Source: Streptomyces sp. NBC_00464
Lineage (GTDB): Bacteria > Actinomycetota > Actinomycetes > Streptomycetales > Streptomycetaceae
Assembly (NCBI RefSeq): GCF_036013915.1
Contig: NZ_CP107899.1
Coordinates: forward strand, 744,001 to 808,000
DNA: 64,000 nucleotides
Direction: 5' to 3'
Both the position numbers and the translations under genes were made by a program. Of the stretch, positions 21,018 to 29,759 are shown one piece after another (position 1 is the stretch's first letter; the number at the start of each line of letters is the position of its first letter). The notes under the pieces were generated by a model, which worked only from the letters and a program-made list of their open reading frames with translations, was not told the origin of the DNA and searched no databases.

Positions 21018-24000
21018 CTACATCAGGTCCAGGTAGTCCTCCAGCGACTTGCCGCGCAGGCGCTTGACCGGGTCGGTGTACCGGTCGGCCCTGCTGTTCT
21101 GCGCCAGGTAGTTGTCCTTCACCCAGGCGAGGTCCTTCGCGCCGACGGTGCCGTCGTGGTCGATGTCGGCGGCGCGCTCGGCCGTCCCGCGCGCCGCGTA
21201 CACGGCGGCCGCGTCCCGGACGTCGACGACGTCGTCGCCGTTCACGTCACCTGCGACGAGGGCGGCCGCCGAACTGGCGGTGTTGCCGGCCACACCCCAG
21301 GTGCCGTCCAGGCCGAGGTCGATGTCCTCGGTCCAGGTGAAGTGGCCGGGCGCCGTCACCCGGAACCGGTACGGCTTGTCGGACGGGGTCAGCCCGCTGA
21401 CGGAGATCCGGCCGGTCTTGTCCAGGGCCGCCTCACGGCTGGTGCCGTCGGGTGCGGTGAGGGTCGCCTCGATGCCGTCGGCGGTGTGGTCGCGGACGTT
21501 GTCGTACGCGCCTTCCCGGGTCAGCAGGGCCTGGACGGCCGGGCGGGCGACGAAGGTCGACGTCGGGTTGAGCATGCGCACCGCACCGTAGAACTGGATG
21601 TTCAGGTTCGTCTTGGTGCCCGCCGTGTCGACGGCCGAGGTGCTGCCCGTGCTCAGGCCGGCGTTCGCCGTCACCGTGCCACCGGTCACCTCGTACGTCA
21701 CCTTCACCAACGGCATCGAATCGCCGCTGAGGCCCGCACTGTCGGCGACGTCGAAGGAGAGCGTGCTGTACGAGGACGATCCGGCCGACACGTCGGTGCG
21801 TCGGATCTCGGACGGGCCGTGTGCCTTCAGTTCGGCGGTCGGTTCGATGGAGACGAGCTTGACGTTCCGGTCGTCGTAGCGGAACTGCGACGTGAACGTC
21901 TTCCAGTTCTTCAGCTCGTGCGCGGTCAGCGTGTACGTGACACGGTCACCGGCGCGCGCCGACGCGGTGCTCGCGTCGCCGACCACATAGGGCGTGCCCT
22001 TCCTCATGATGTTGACCTGACGGATGCCGCTGATGTTGCCCGCGGCGTCCGTGGGCCACAGCTTGAGCTGCGCGACGGGCGGGCCGACGGGGAGCTTGAC
22101 CTGCCCGTTCACGGTCCCGTCCGACCCCACGCCGAGGTTGCCTTCGGGCGCGTTCGGGCTGTAGAGCGAGTAGTACAGGCGGTTGTCGCTCTGACCGATG
22201 TCGAGGCCCGCATCGCGGATGTCGTCGGCCTGGGCGTCCAGCAGGGTGCCGGTCACAGGGAACGTCGTGGCGTCGGCGGGCTGTTCGACGACGGTGGGGT
22301 GGGCCGGGTCCCAGGCTCCGTAGGTGTCCTCGTACGCGGGCAGTTGCGTGTCCACGTACACGTCACGCAGTTCGCTGTCGGTACCGCCGGCAGCGTCCGT
22401 TCCGACGATACGGAGCTTGTAGTGGCCGTCGTCGATGAAGCGGCCGCGCGGGTCGAACGGGGTGGCCTTGTCACCGGTCGACGGGAAGTACCAGGGGCCC
22501 ACCGTCGCCGGACCGTAGAGGACGCCTTCGGTGAGACCGACGGTGTTGATGCCGCCGATGTAGCCGAGGTCCTTGCCGTCGGCGTCGGCGAGGAAGATGT
22601 CGATGCTGCGCAGCTGTCCGGCCATCCTCAGGTTGAAGGTGGCCGCACCGCTCCCGACGGCTCCCTGATCGGAACCCCGTCCGGTCGACATGACGGACTT
22701 GGTCATGTCGACCTCCTCGAACCCGGACTTCGCGACACGCATGCCGAACGGGACGTGCAGCGCGGGCATCCCGCTGCCGCTTCGCGGGGTCAGCGTGACC
22801 GTGCCCTCGTAGTAGCCGGCCGCGGCATCGGCGGGCACCCGCAGGACGGCGGCAACGGACTTCCTGCCGTGGGCTCCGACCTTGATCCGGTCACCGGTGG
22901 TCAGGGTGATGTGCGAGGCGTCGGCGTCCGCGGAACTGCCGGAACCGCGGCTGAAGGCGGTGCGCACGTCGTATGTGACGGGCCTGCCGCTGTCGTTGAC
23001 CACACGCAGGGTGCGCTGGAGGTTCGTGGCGCGGCCCACCGGCAGCACGCCGAGGTCCAACGCGCCGGTGACGGCGTCGACCTCGGTCTGCGAGCCGTCG
23101 ACCGTGACGTGCGGGGTGGTCTCCGGGACCTGCACGGCGGCGGTGGCGTGCACGGCTGCGTACGGATCGACGGCTCCGGCGCCGGCCTCGAAGACGCTGA
23201 CGTCGCCGGGCAGTTCGGTCGCCGTGTTCATCAGCGCCGTCTTGATGTCGTCGGGGCTCAGCCCGCGGTCGTGCTGGAGCATCAGCGCGGCGGTGCCGGT
23301 GACGTACGGTGCGGCCATCGAGGTTCCGCTGAGGCGGGCGTACGCGTACGTGTAGTCGCCGCCGACCGGGTCGATGATGTCGGCCGGTACGGACGACAGG
23401 ACGCTGACGCCGGGCGCGGTGACCTCGGGCTTGATGGCGGCGCTGCCGTAGACCGGGCCGCGCGAACTGAAGTCGGCCAGTGTTCCGTCGCCGAGCCGGA
23501 AGGTTCCGGCCGGGGTGAACGAGACCTCGGCACCTGCTGCCGTCAGCGCGGCGCCGTCCGCCGCGGTCAACGAGAACGCCGGAACGTAGTTCGGGCTCTC
23601 ACCGATGTAGTTCGGGATGTGCCCCTCGTCGGCGTTGTTGTTGACGAGGAGAACGGCCGCGGCGCCGTTGTCGTGTGCGCGCCGCACCTTCTCGTCGAGC
23701 GGGATGCCGCCACGCAGGACCAGGGCGGCCTTGCCGGTGACGTCCTTGCCGGTGTATCCGGCAGCGGTGCCGGTACCGACATCGACGACCGCGAGGGGGC
23801 CGTCCGCCAGCTTGTCGAGGGCGTCGCCGTAGGGCTGGGCGAGCAGCCGGCCCTGCGCCGTCACCGATCCGGCGGTCAGCGTGTACGCGGGCAGCGTCAG
23901 CGGTTCGGAGTGGGCGCCGACCGTCAGCGAGAGGGCGGACGCGGCCGGCGTGGCGACGGTGCCCGGCTTCGGGCCGCTGTTTCCGGCGGCGATGACGGTG

Positions 24001-25112
24001 GTGACGCCCGCGAGGACGAGGTTGTCGGCGGCTATGGACTGCGGGCTGAGCGGGTCGTTGATGGCGGCGCCCAGGGACATGTTGACGACGTCCATGCCGT
24101 CGTCGGCCGCCTTGTCCATCGCGGCGATGATGTTGCTGGTGCTGCCGCTGCCGTAGGGGCCGAGGACTCGGTAGGCGTGGACGGAGGCACCGGGGGCGAC
24201 GCCGTGCGCGGCCCGCGCCTTCGCGTCGGCGCCCTGTCCGGCGATGATGCCGGCGACATGGGTGCCGTGCTCGGTGTAGTACGTGGAACCCTGGTTGGTC
24301 TCGGCCTGACCCGAAGCCTTCCAGTCCTCGTACGTGGTCTCCATCGGGTCGGCGTCGTCGTCGACGAAGTCGTAGCCGCCCGCGTACACGCCCTTGAGGT
24401 CGGGGTGCCGGTAGTCGATCCCGGTGTCGATGATGCCGACCTTGACGCCCTTGCCGGTGATGCCCTCGGCGTGCAGACGGGCCACGCCGTCGTCGGCGCT
24501 GCCGGTCTCCCGGCCGCCCTGTGTGGTGGCCTCGGGGTCGGAGAGCGCCTTCACCGTGCTGTCGGGCCACACCGAGGCGACCTCCGCGTGGTCGAGCAGC
24601 TCCGCGACCCGGTCACCGGGCAGGCTGAGGCTGACCCCGTCGAAGCTGTGGGTGTAACTGCGGTGCAGCCGGGGCGCCCGGGACTGCTTGCCGGACTTCC
24701 CCGCAGCCGCTCGCTGCTCGGGGAACATGTCCTTCAGCACGTCGCGGAACGCGCCCTGCGCCTCGGTCACCGCGGTGCGCGCGTCCTTCTCGCTGAGGCT
24801 GCGCCCCTGGGCGGCGGCGAGGAGGCGGGCGGTCCGCGCGGGAGGCGTCCGCAGTTGCACGATGACGTCCACGGGGTCGGCGGACTTCAGCGCCGCCTTG
24901 TCCGTGACGTGCAGTCCGCCGATGTCCAGCGTCGCCATCCGGTGCAGCGCCTCTCGCTCCTGGCCGTCCAGGGAGGCGAGCACACTGCGGGCGCTCGGCG
25001 TGGTGCCCGGGTCCGGTGCCGCGACGGCCGCGGGTGCCGCGCCCGCCACAGCGGCAAGGACGGCGGCCGCCATCACCAGGGACAGGCGTCTTTGTTCCGG
25101 GACATGGGTCAT
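21018..25112 (-). CDS. Secreted S8 peptidase with inserted PA domain, cohesin-like and dockerin-like modules
   Basis: An extracellular protease of 1364 aa with a layout unlike the rest of the island. Seen: signal peptide (1-32), inhibitor-I9-like pro-region, and the S8 domain with Asp229 (IIDTGID), His282 (EHGTHVAG), Asn378 (AAGNSG) and Ser598 (SGTSMAAPY). A PA domain (about 430-525) is inserted between Asn and Ser, as in the Vpr/lactocepin subfamily. It continues with Ig-like segments, a cohesin-like beta domain (about 1042-1172: GDRVTYTLTA, FRYDDRNVKLVSIEP, LVKVTYEVTGG), a beta domain, and two dockerin-type calcium loops (about 1288-1339: GDVNGDDVVDVRDAAAV and DIDHDGTVGAKDLAWV). The ATG at 25112 is preceded by GGAG. 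Site F lies 83 bp upstream. Confidence 0.93.
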   Translation of the reverse strand: MTHVPEQRRLSLVMAAAVLAAVAGAAPAAVAAPDPGTTPSARSVLASLDGQEREALHRMATLDIGGLHVTDKAALKSADPVDVIVQLRTPPARTARLLAAAQGRSLSEKDARTAVTEAQGAFRDVLKDMFPEQRAAAGKSGKQSRAPRLHRSYTHSFDGVSLSLPGDRVAELLDHAEVASVWPDSTVKALSDPEATTQGGRETGSADDGVARLHAEGITGKGVKVGIIDTGIDYRHPDLKGVYAGGYDFVDDDADPMETTYEDWKASGQAETNQGSTYYTEHGTHVAGIIAGQGADAKARAAHGVAPGASVHAYRVLGPYGSGSTSNIIAAMDKAADDGMDVVNMSLGAAINDPLSPQSIAADNLVLAGVTTVIAAGNSGPKPGTVATPAASALSLTVGAHSEPLTLPAYTLTAGSVTAQGRLLAQPYGDALDKLADGPLAVVDVGTGTAAGYTGKDVTGKAALVLRGGIPLDEKVRRAHDNGAAAVLLVNNNADEGHIPNYIGESPNYVPAFSLTAADGAALTAAGAEVSFTPAGTFRLGDGTLADFSSRGPVYGSAAIKPEVTAPGVSVLSSVPADIIDPVGGDYTYAYARLSGTSMAAPYVTGTAALMLQHDRGLSPDDIKTALMNTATELPGDVSVFEAGAGAVDPYAAVHATAAVQVPETTPHVTVDGSQTEVDAVTGALDLGVLPVGRATNLQRTLRVVNDSGRPVTYDVRTAFSRGSGSSADADASHITLTTGDRIKVGAHGRKSVAAVLRVPADAAAGYYEGTVTLTPRSGSGMPALHVPFGMRVAKSGFEEVDMTKSVMSTGRGSDQGAVGSGAATFNLRMAGQLRSIDIFLADADGKDLGYIGGINTVGLTEGVLYGPATVGPWYFPSTGDKATPFDPRGRFIDDGHYKLRIVGTDAAGGTDSELRDVYVDTQLPAYEDTYGAWDPAHPTVVEQPADATTFPVTGTLLDAQADDIRDAGLDIGQSDNRLYYSLYSPNAPEGNLGVGSDGTVNGQVKLPVGPPVAQLKLWPTDAAGNISGIRQVNIMRKGTPYVVGDASTASARAGDRVTYTLTAHELKNWKTFTSQFRYDDRNVKLVSIEPTAELKAHGPSEIRRTDVSAGSSSYSTLSFDVADSAGLSGDSMPLVKVTYEVTGGTVTANAGLSTGSTSAVDTAGTKTNLNIQFYGAVRMLNPTSTFVARPAVQALLTREGAYDNVRDHTADGIEATLTAPDGTSREAALDKTGRISVSGLTPSDKPYRFRVTAPGHFTWTEDIDLGLDGTWGVAGNTASSAAALVAGDVNGDDVVDVRDAAAVYAARGTAERAADIDHDGTVGAKDLAWVKDNYLAQNSRADRYTDPVKRLRGKSLEDYLDLM

Positions 25113-25194
25113 GTCTGTCTTGCTCCGCTCTGGACTGCGCCGGGGACCTTCGCACGATCATCGGCGCGTGGCGGAACAACAGGGAAGGGCGGCC

Positions 25195-25230
25195 GGTGGC
25201 GGCTTCACGACGTGTCGTCAAACCGCCATC
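25195..25230. promoter_or_regulatory. Shared protease-island palindrome, site F
   Basis: The left half is GGTGGCGGCTTCACGACG; the right half on the other strand is GATGGCGGTTTGACGACA. The inner 12 bp (ACGACGTGTCGT) is almost perfectly palindromic. It lies 83 bp upstream of the 25112 start and 134 bp from the plus-strand phosphoesterase start. Confidence 0.75.
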
Positions 25231-25363
25231 ACCGGCGCGGCACCCGAACCGCGAGGGGCTGCCCGCGGAAGGAGCTCCCCCGTGACGGGGAATCTCCGAC
25301 GCAGGTCACCCGGGACGACCGGGTACAGTGCGCCGGCAGCCCGGTTACTTGAGGAGGGGAAGC

Positions 25364-26590
25364 GTGACCGACACCAGCGAAGCCCGATCCGCGGACGGTG
25401 CGGCGGATCCGACCCGGCAGAGTCGACTGCGCCGCCTGATGCGTTACATCCCGTTGATCGCCCCGGTCCTGCTGTGGGCCGTGCCCTGCTGGGTGCTGCT
25501 GCACGCCGGTCAGCACTGGCCGCTCCCCGTGGCGCTGGGCGGCACCGCCCTGTGCGCCCTCGGTCTGGTCGCCATGCCGCTCGCGATGATGCGCGGTCAC
25601 GGCCGGCGGCAGCAGGACCGGGCGGCGATCATCGGAGACACCCTCCTCGGGGTCGGCTGGGTGCTGTTCACCTGGTCCGTCCTGCTCGGCGTCCTGCTGC
25701 GCCTCACCCTGACCGTGGCCGGTGCGGGCGACGGTCAGAGCCGGGCGCGGATCGTCACCTGGGCGGTCCTCGGCGTGGCCGCCGCGCTGCTCGGCTGGGG
25801 GTACGCCGAGGCCCGCCGGGTACCACGGGTGCGTCGGCTCGACGTGCAACTCCCGCGTCTGGGCGCGGGATTGGACGGCACCCGCGTCGCCCTCATCACC
25901 GACACCCACTACGGCCCGCTCGACCGCGCACACTGGTCGGCGCGGGTCTGCGCGAAGGTCAACACCCTGGAGGCAGACCTGGTCTGCCACACCGGCGACA
26001 TCGCGGACGGCACGGCCGAACGCCGCCGTGCCCAGGCCGCGCCCCTCGGCACCGTGCAAGCCACCCGGGCCCGGGTCTACGTCACCGGAAACCACGAGTA
26101 CTACAGCGAGGCCCAGGGCTGGGTCGACCTGATGGACGAGCTGGGCTGGGAGCCGCTGCGCAACCGTCATCTACTGCTCGAACGTGGCGGCGACACCCTT
26201 GTGGTCGCCGGCGTGGATGACGTCACCGCCGAGTCCTCCGGCCTGACGGGCCACCGCGCCCACCTCGCCGGCGCCCTGAACGGCGCCGATCCCGACCTGC
26301 CTGTGCTGCTCCTGGCCCACCAGCCCAAGTTCGTCGACCGGGCCGCGGCGGGCGGCGTCGACCTCCAGCTCTCCGGCCACACCCACGGCGGCCAGATCTG
26401 GCCCTTCCACCACCTCGTCCGCATCGACCAGCCCGCCCTCGCCGGCCTCAGCCGCCACGGCGACCGCACCCTCCTCTACACCAGCCGCGGCACCGGCTTC
26501 TGGGGCCCGCCGTTCCGCGTCTTCGCCCCCAGTGAGATCACCCTGCTCGTGCTCCGCTCCCCGCAGCGGCCACCCGCACCGGCCCTGTGA
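25364..26590 (+). CDS. Membrane metallophosphoesterase (YkuE/YaeI-like)
   Basis: A calcineurin-like phosphoesterase of 408 aa anchored by N-terminal membrane helices (about 20-40, 45-65, 85-110 and 120-140). The two-metal active-site motifs are present in order: DTHYGPL, GDIADG, GNHEYY, LLAHQP and GHTHGGQ. That set marks the family that cleaves phosphoesters, including nucleotide- and lipid-type substrates; the substrate here cannot be read from sequence. The GTG at 25364 follows GAGGAGGGG. It stands alone, divergent from the protease island. Confidence 0.9.
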   Translation: MTDTSEARSADGAADPTRQSRLRRLMRYIPLIAPVLLWAVPCWVLLHAGQHWPLPVALGGTALCALGLVAMPLAMMRGHGRRQQDRAAIIGDTLLGVGWVLFTWSVLLGVLLRLTLTVAGAGDGQSRARIVTWAVLGVAAALLGWGYAEARRVPRVRRLDVQLPRLGAGLDGTRVALITDTHYGPLDRAHWSARVCAKVNTLEADLVCHTGDIADGTAERRRAQAAPLGTVQATRARVYVTGNHEYYSEAQGWVDLMDELGWEPLRNRHLLLERGGDTLVVAGVDDVTAESSGLTGHRAHLAGALNGADPDLPVLLLAHQPKFVDRAAAGGVDLQLSGHTHGGQIWPFHHLVRIDQPALAGLSRHGDRTLLYTSRGTGFWGPPFRVFAPSEITLLVLRSPQRPPAPAL

Positions 26591-26636
26591 CGAGCCCGAG
26601 GCCGACAGCCGAAGGCGCCCCCCTCGTGGTGAGTGA

Positions 26637-27017
26637 TCAGCCGGCCTCGACGCCCCGCGCCGACAGAGGCCCCCAGGTGTACCGGACGCGGACGCCCTGA
26701 TCGCGGAGCCAGGCGGCCTCGCGATGCCGGAGTTCGCGCGCGGACTCCGGGGCGATGGCGCTGGGCCAGCGGACGAGTACCTCGGTGACGTCGCCCGTCT
26801 GCGCGAGCTGCCTCACCCGCCGCCACCCTCTGCGCCGGGCCGGGTCGGGCTCACCGTAGGTGTCGGTGACGACCTCGGCGATCGTCAGTCCGCGCTCCCG
26901 GGCGAACGCCCTGCCCTCCGTCTGTGCCCGCTGCGCCGCCTCCCCGGGCACGCCGCGGGCTCGGTCTGCGCATACGTACAGCACGACGGGAGGGGCGGTT
27001 TCACCGTGGGGGGTCAT
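26637..27017 (-). CDS. Resolvase-like N-terminal domain protein, probably catalytically inactive
   Basis: A stand-alone 126-aa alpha/beta domain that looks like the N-terminal domain of serine recombinases: strand VVLYVCADRA, a helix with QRAQTEGRAFARERGL, TIAEVVTDTYGEPDPARRRGWRR, and EVLVRWPSAIA. The recombinase active-site pattern Y-x-R-x-S is not kept (it reads YVCADRA), and the C-terminal DNA-binding domain is absent. It is therefore more likely a regulatory or orphan domain than a recombinase. The ATG at 27017 has AGAAGG upstream. Confidence 0.6.
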   Translation of the reverse strand: MTPHGETAPPVVLYVCADRARGVPGEAAQRAQTEGRAFARERGLTIAEVVTDTYGEPDPARRRGWRRVRQLAQTGDVTEVLVRWPSAIAPESARELRHREAAWLRDQGVRVRYTWGPLSARGVEAG

Positions 27018-27688
27018 GGGTGCCTTCTGTAGGGGGATCGAGGAGGAGGGGTTCGTCGCCGCGTGAAGGGGACGCAGCGAGCCCGTGCGGTCACTACGGG
27101 GAAGGACGCCGTGTGGGGTGTCGTCCGAGGCCCTCGACATCAGGAGTGGTCCGTCAACTCGGTCCGGACAAAGCCGCCTTCACCCCTTACCGGACGCACG
27201 GAGCCCCAGCAGTGCGCGAGTTGCTGCAGACGGAGCCGGTCGCGCACGGTGTCGCGGGCGGATCTCGCACCGGTCCGCAGGGCAGGCAGGCCGAACCAGT
27301 GATCCCGGCGCGGCACCGCCCTTGCTAAGGCGGGGAGCGAGGCGCGGGCCGAGGGCATGGACAGGGTCACGGATGTCGCCTTCCAGCGCCTTCCGGAGGG
27401 CCGGGCGCGGTGAGGGGATGCGGGCTGCAACTCGTGTGGTGAGAGGCGCATTCCGGGGCAGGCGCCCGGCGACGGGGTGACGCCGACACCATCGGCATCA
27501 CGCGCCCCCTCCGGGGCCGGATCCTGTGCAAGAAATGTGACTTCACCGCTCACACAACCACTATGCGCGTGATCGGTATCACGCTGCAACCGACTCCCTG
27601 ATAATTTCAGCAGCACGGGTATCACCCTGGCCCCCACATCAAGTGGGTGTCAGAATGGTTCTGTTGAAGGACCATCAGGAGGTTGGGC
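27018..27688. other. Long intergenic region with possible HTH operator
   Basis: No convincing gene is seen in these 671 bp. A minus-strand open frame at 27140-27637 has no recognisable domain and irregular composition; it may be a decayed gene. Near the right end is an inverted repeat, CGTGAT-CGGT-ATCACG (27568-27583), followed by GGGTATCACCC and CCCACATCAAGTGGG. These are candidate autoregulatory sites for the helix-turn-helix gene at 27689. The local sequence (TGATAATTTCAG) is more AT-rich than the surroundings. Confidence 0.5.
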
Positions 27689-28555
27689 GTGAGCGAAGCC
27701 CGTTCCGGCACCAGCGCGCCGACAGTCCTGCGCATGATCCTCGGCCGTCGGCTGCAGGACATGCGGATCGGCGCCGGCGCCTCGCTGGAGGATGCGGCCA
27801 AGGCTCTGCGCGTGACATCCCTGACGATCCGCCGGCTGGAGAAGGCCGAGGTCGCGCTGAAGCCTCTCTACGTCGAGAAGCTCCTGGAGACCTTCGGCGC
27901 GGACCGCCAGGAGATCGACGAGTTCGTCGACCTGGCCGAGCAGGCCAACAAGCCCGGCTGGTGGCACTCCTATCGCGATGCCGTCCCCAGCTGGTTCACC
28001 GCCTACGTGAGTCTGGAAACGGGCGCCAAGACCCTCCGCACGTATGAACCCCAGTACGTCACGGGCCTTCTGCAGACCCGCGACTACGCGCACGCCGTGC
28101 TGCGCGGCGGCTTGCCGAACGGCAGCGAGGAAGATCTCGCACTCCGAGTGGAACTGCGGCTGCGCCGCCAGAGCCTGCTGGAACGGGACAACGCCCCCAC
28201 CTTGTGGGTGGTCATGGAGGAAGCCGTTCTGCACCGGACGGTGGGCAGTCCTCAGGTGATGCGAGAGCAGCTCGAACGGCTCCTGGACGTCTCCGAACTC
28301 CCGCACGTCAGCCTCGACATCGTGCCCTTCACGGCGGGTGCGCACATCGGGGCGTGCGCCCCGTTCACGTACTTCCGGTTCGAGGAACCCGAGTTGCCGG
28401 ACATCGTCTACAGCGAAATCCTGTCCGCCGCCGTCTACCTCGACCAGCGCGCGGACGTCGTATCCCATCTGGAGGCACATTCCCGGATGGCGTTGCAGAC
28501 GTCGTCCGAGGACAGCAGGGCGCTCTTGAACCGCATGCGCAAGGAGTACTCATGA
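27689..28555 (+). CDS. Helix-turn-helix regulator, XRE type with DUF5753
   Basis: A cytoplasmic DNA-binding protein of 288 aa. The N-terminus carries an XRE helix-turn-helix (about 12-70: LGRRLQDMRIGAGASLEDAA, LRVTSLTIRRLEKAE), and the rest matches the DUF5753 domain common in actinomycetes (WFTAYVSLE, YEPQYVTGLLQT, LRRQSLLERDNAPTLW, VPFTAGAH). In Streptomyces these proteins pair with a DUF397 protein, as in the whiJ-type developmental modules, and here the DUF397 gene overlaps by 4 bp. The GTG at 27689 follows AGGAGG. Confidence 0.93.
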   Translation: MSEARSGTSAPTVLRMILGRRLQDMRIGAGASLEDAAKALRVTSLTIRRLEKAEVALKPLYVEKLLETFGADRQEIDEFVDLAEQANKPGWWHSYRDAVPSWFTAYVSLETGAKTLRTYEPQYVTGLLQTRDYAHAVLRGGLPNGSEEDLALRVELRLRRQSLLERDNAPTLWVVMEEAVLHRTVGSPQVMREQLERLLDVSELPHVSLDIVPFTAGAHIGACAPFTYFRFEEPELPDIVYSEILSAAVYLDQRADVVSHLEAHSRMALQTSSEDSRALLNRMRKEYS

Positions 28556-28803
28556 CGATCACCGACGGGACCATCTACAACGGCATGCCGGCCGTCGAAC
28601 TCGGGGAGCAGGGCTGGGAACGCCCCTGGAGCGGGCCGAACGGCGGTCAGTGCGTCGAGACGAAACAACTCAGCGACGGCCGTGTGGCCGTCCGGCAGTC
28701 GACCGACCCGGCCGGTCCGGCGCTGATCTACGCGCCGGAGGAGATCGCCGCATTCGTCCGCGGGGTCAAGGAGGGTCTGGCCGATCACCTGGCCGCCGGG
28801 TGA
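28552..28803 (+). CDS. DUF397 protein, partner of the upstream HTH regulator
   Basis: A small 83-aa soluble protein. The family's features are visible: GGQCVETKQLSDGRVAVRQS in the centre and a C-terminal ALIYAPEEIAAFVRGVKEG. DUF397 proteins are thought to modulate the DNA binding of their HTH partners. The ATG overlaps the regulator's stop (ATGA), so translation is coupled. An 8-bp tandem repeat begins at its stop codon. Confidence 0.93.
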   Translation: MTITDGTIYNGMPAVELGEQGWERPWSGPNGGQCVETKQLSDGRVAVRQSTDPAGPALIYAPEEIAAFVRGVKEGLADHLAAG

Positions 28804-28831
28804 CGCGGTGACGCGGTGACGCGGTGACGCG
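28800..28831. repeat. Four tandem copies of GTGACGCG
   Basis: Four perfect 8-bp units starting across the stop codon of the DUF397 gene. This is a likely slippage-prone tract in the spacer before the methyltransferase gene. Confidence 0.9.
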
Positions 28832-28906
28832 CAGAGTAGAAGGGGCAGCGACACCGGTCCCGTACGTGGCTTCCGGGCCGACAGAGACACAGATGAGGGG
28901 AAGAAC

Positions 28907-29725
28907 ATGACCACCAGGCAGGCCGGCCGGGATCTCGACACGAGCAGGCCGCACTCGGCCCGGATGTACGACTACCTCCTCGGCGGCAAGGACCACTTCG
29001 AAGTCGACAAGGAAGCGGCCCTGGCCGCCGCCGAGGCACACCCCGGTCTCTACCTGACCGCCCGCGAGAACCGGGCGTTCATGCAGCGGGCCACTCGTGT
29101 GCTGGCGCAGGAGCACGGCATCCGCCAGTGGCTCGACATCGGCACCGGCATCCCGACCGAGCCCAATCTGCACCAGATCGCCCAGTCCGTGGTGCCCGAG
29201 GCCCGCGTCGTGTACGCCGACAACGACCCTCTCGTCCTGAAGTACGCCGAACGTCTCATGCGCAGTACGACGCAGGGCCGCACGGCCTACATCGAGGCCG
29301 ACGCCACCGACCCCGATGCGCTGATGAGTGCCGTGGAGGACTCGGGGGTCCTGGACTTCGACCAGCCCATCGCCCTCTCTCTCAACGCGCTGATGCACTT
29401 CATCACCGAGCCGCACGACCCGTACAGCATCGTCCGCCGGCTGCTGGACCCGCTCCCGGCAGGCAGCGCCCTCGCCATGAACCACTGCACGCCTGACTTC
29501 GACCCCGAGACCTGGAACCAGGTCGCGGAGGTCTACACCAACTCCGGGACTCCGGTGACCTTCCGTTCGCACGGCGACGTCAGCCGCTTCTTCGACGGGC
29601 TCGACCTGATCGCCCCCGGCATCTGCTGCTGCCACCGCTGGCGGGCCGCCCGGCCCGCCCCGGGTGAGCCGGAGATCGCGGACGCCCAGATCAGCCTGCT
29701 GGCAGGCGTAGGCATCAAGCGCTAG
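28907..29725 (+). CDS. SAM-dependent methyltransferase, DUF574 type
   Basis: A 272-aa Rossmann-fold methyltransferase of the actinobacterial S-adenosyl methyltransferase (DUF574) family. Seen: the family N-terminus (HSARMYDYLLGGKDHFEVDK), the SAM loop LDIGTGIPTEP, the acidic strand-2 end VVYADNDP, and SLNALMHFI. The substrate is unknown. It is 103 bp behind the HTH/DUF397 pair, a frequent neighbourhood for this family. The ATG at 28907 is preceded by GAGGGGAAGAAC. Confidence 0.92.
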   Translation: MTTRQAGRDLDTSRPHSARMYDYLLGGKDHFEVDKEAALAAAEAHPGLYLTARENRAFMQRATRVLAQEHGIRQWLDIGTGIPTEPNLHQIAQSVVPEARVVYADNDPLVLKYAERLMRSTTQGRTAYIEADATDPDALMSAVEDSGVLDFDQPIALSLNALMHFITEPHDPYSIVRRLLDPLPAGSALAMNHCTPDFDPETWNQVAEVYTNSGTPVTFRSHGDVSRFFDGLDLIAPGICCCHRWRAARPAPGEPEIADAQISLLAGVGIKR

Positions 29726-29728
29726 CGT

Positions 29729-29752
29729 GTCCGGCCGCGGTCACGGCCGGAC
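29729..29752. terminator. Bidirectional terminator between convergent genes
   Basis: GTCCGGCC and GGCCGGAC form a perfect 8-bp stem with an 8-nt loop in the 34-bp gap between the methyltransferase and the deacetylase. Confidence 0.8.
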
Positions 29753-29759
29753 CAGCGGA

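Noticed and set aside
26637..27017. Active site-specific recombinase of a mobile element
   Set aside because: The catalytic Ser pattern and DNA-binding domain are missing, and no terminal repeats, attachment-site duplication or tRNA gene are seen.
27140..27637. Minus-strand open frame of 165 codons
   Set aside because: No recognisable domain, no ribosome site, irregular composition. Recorded only as part of the intergenic region.
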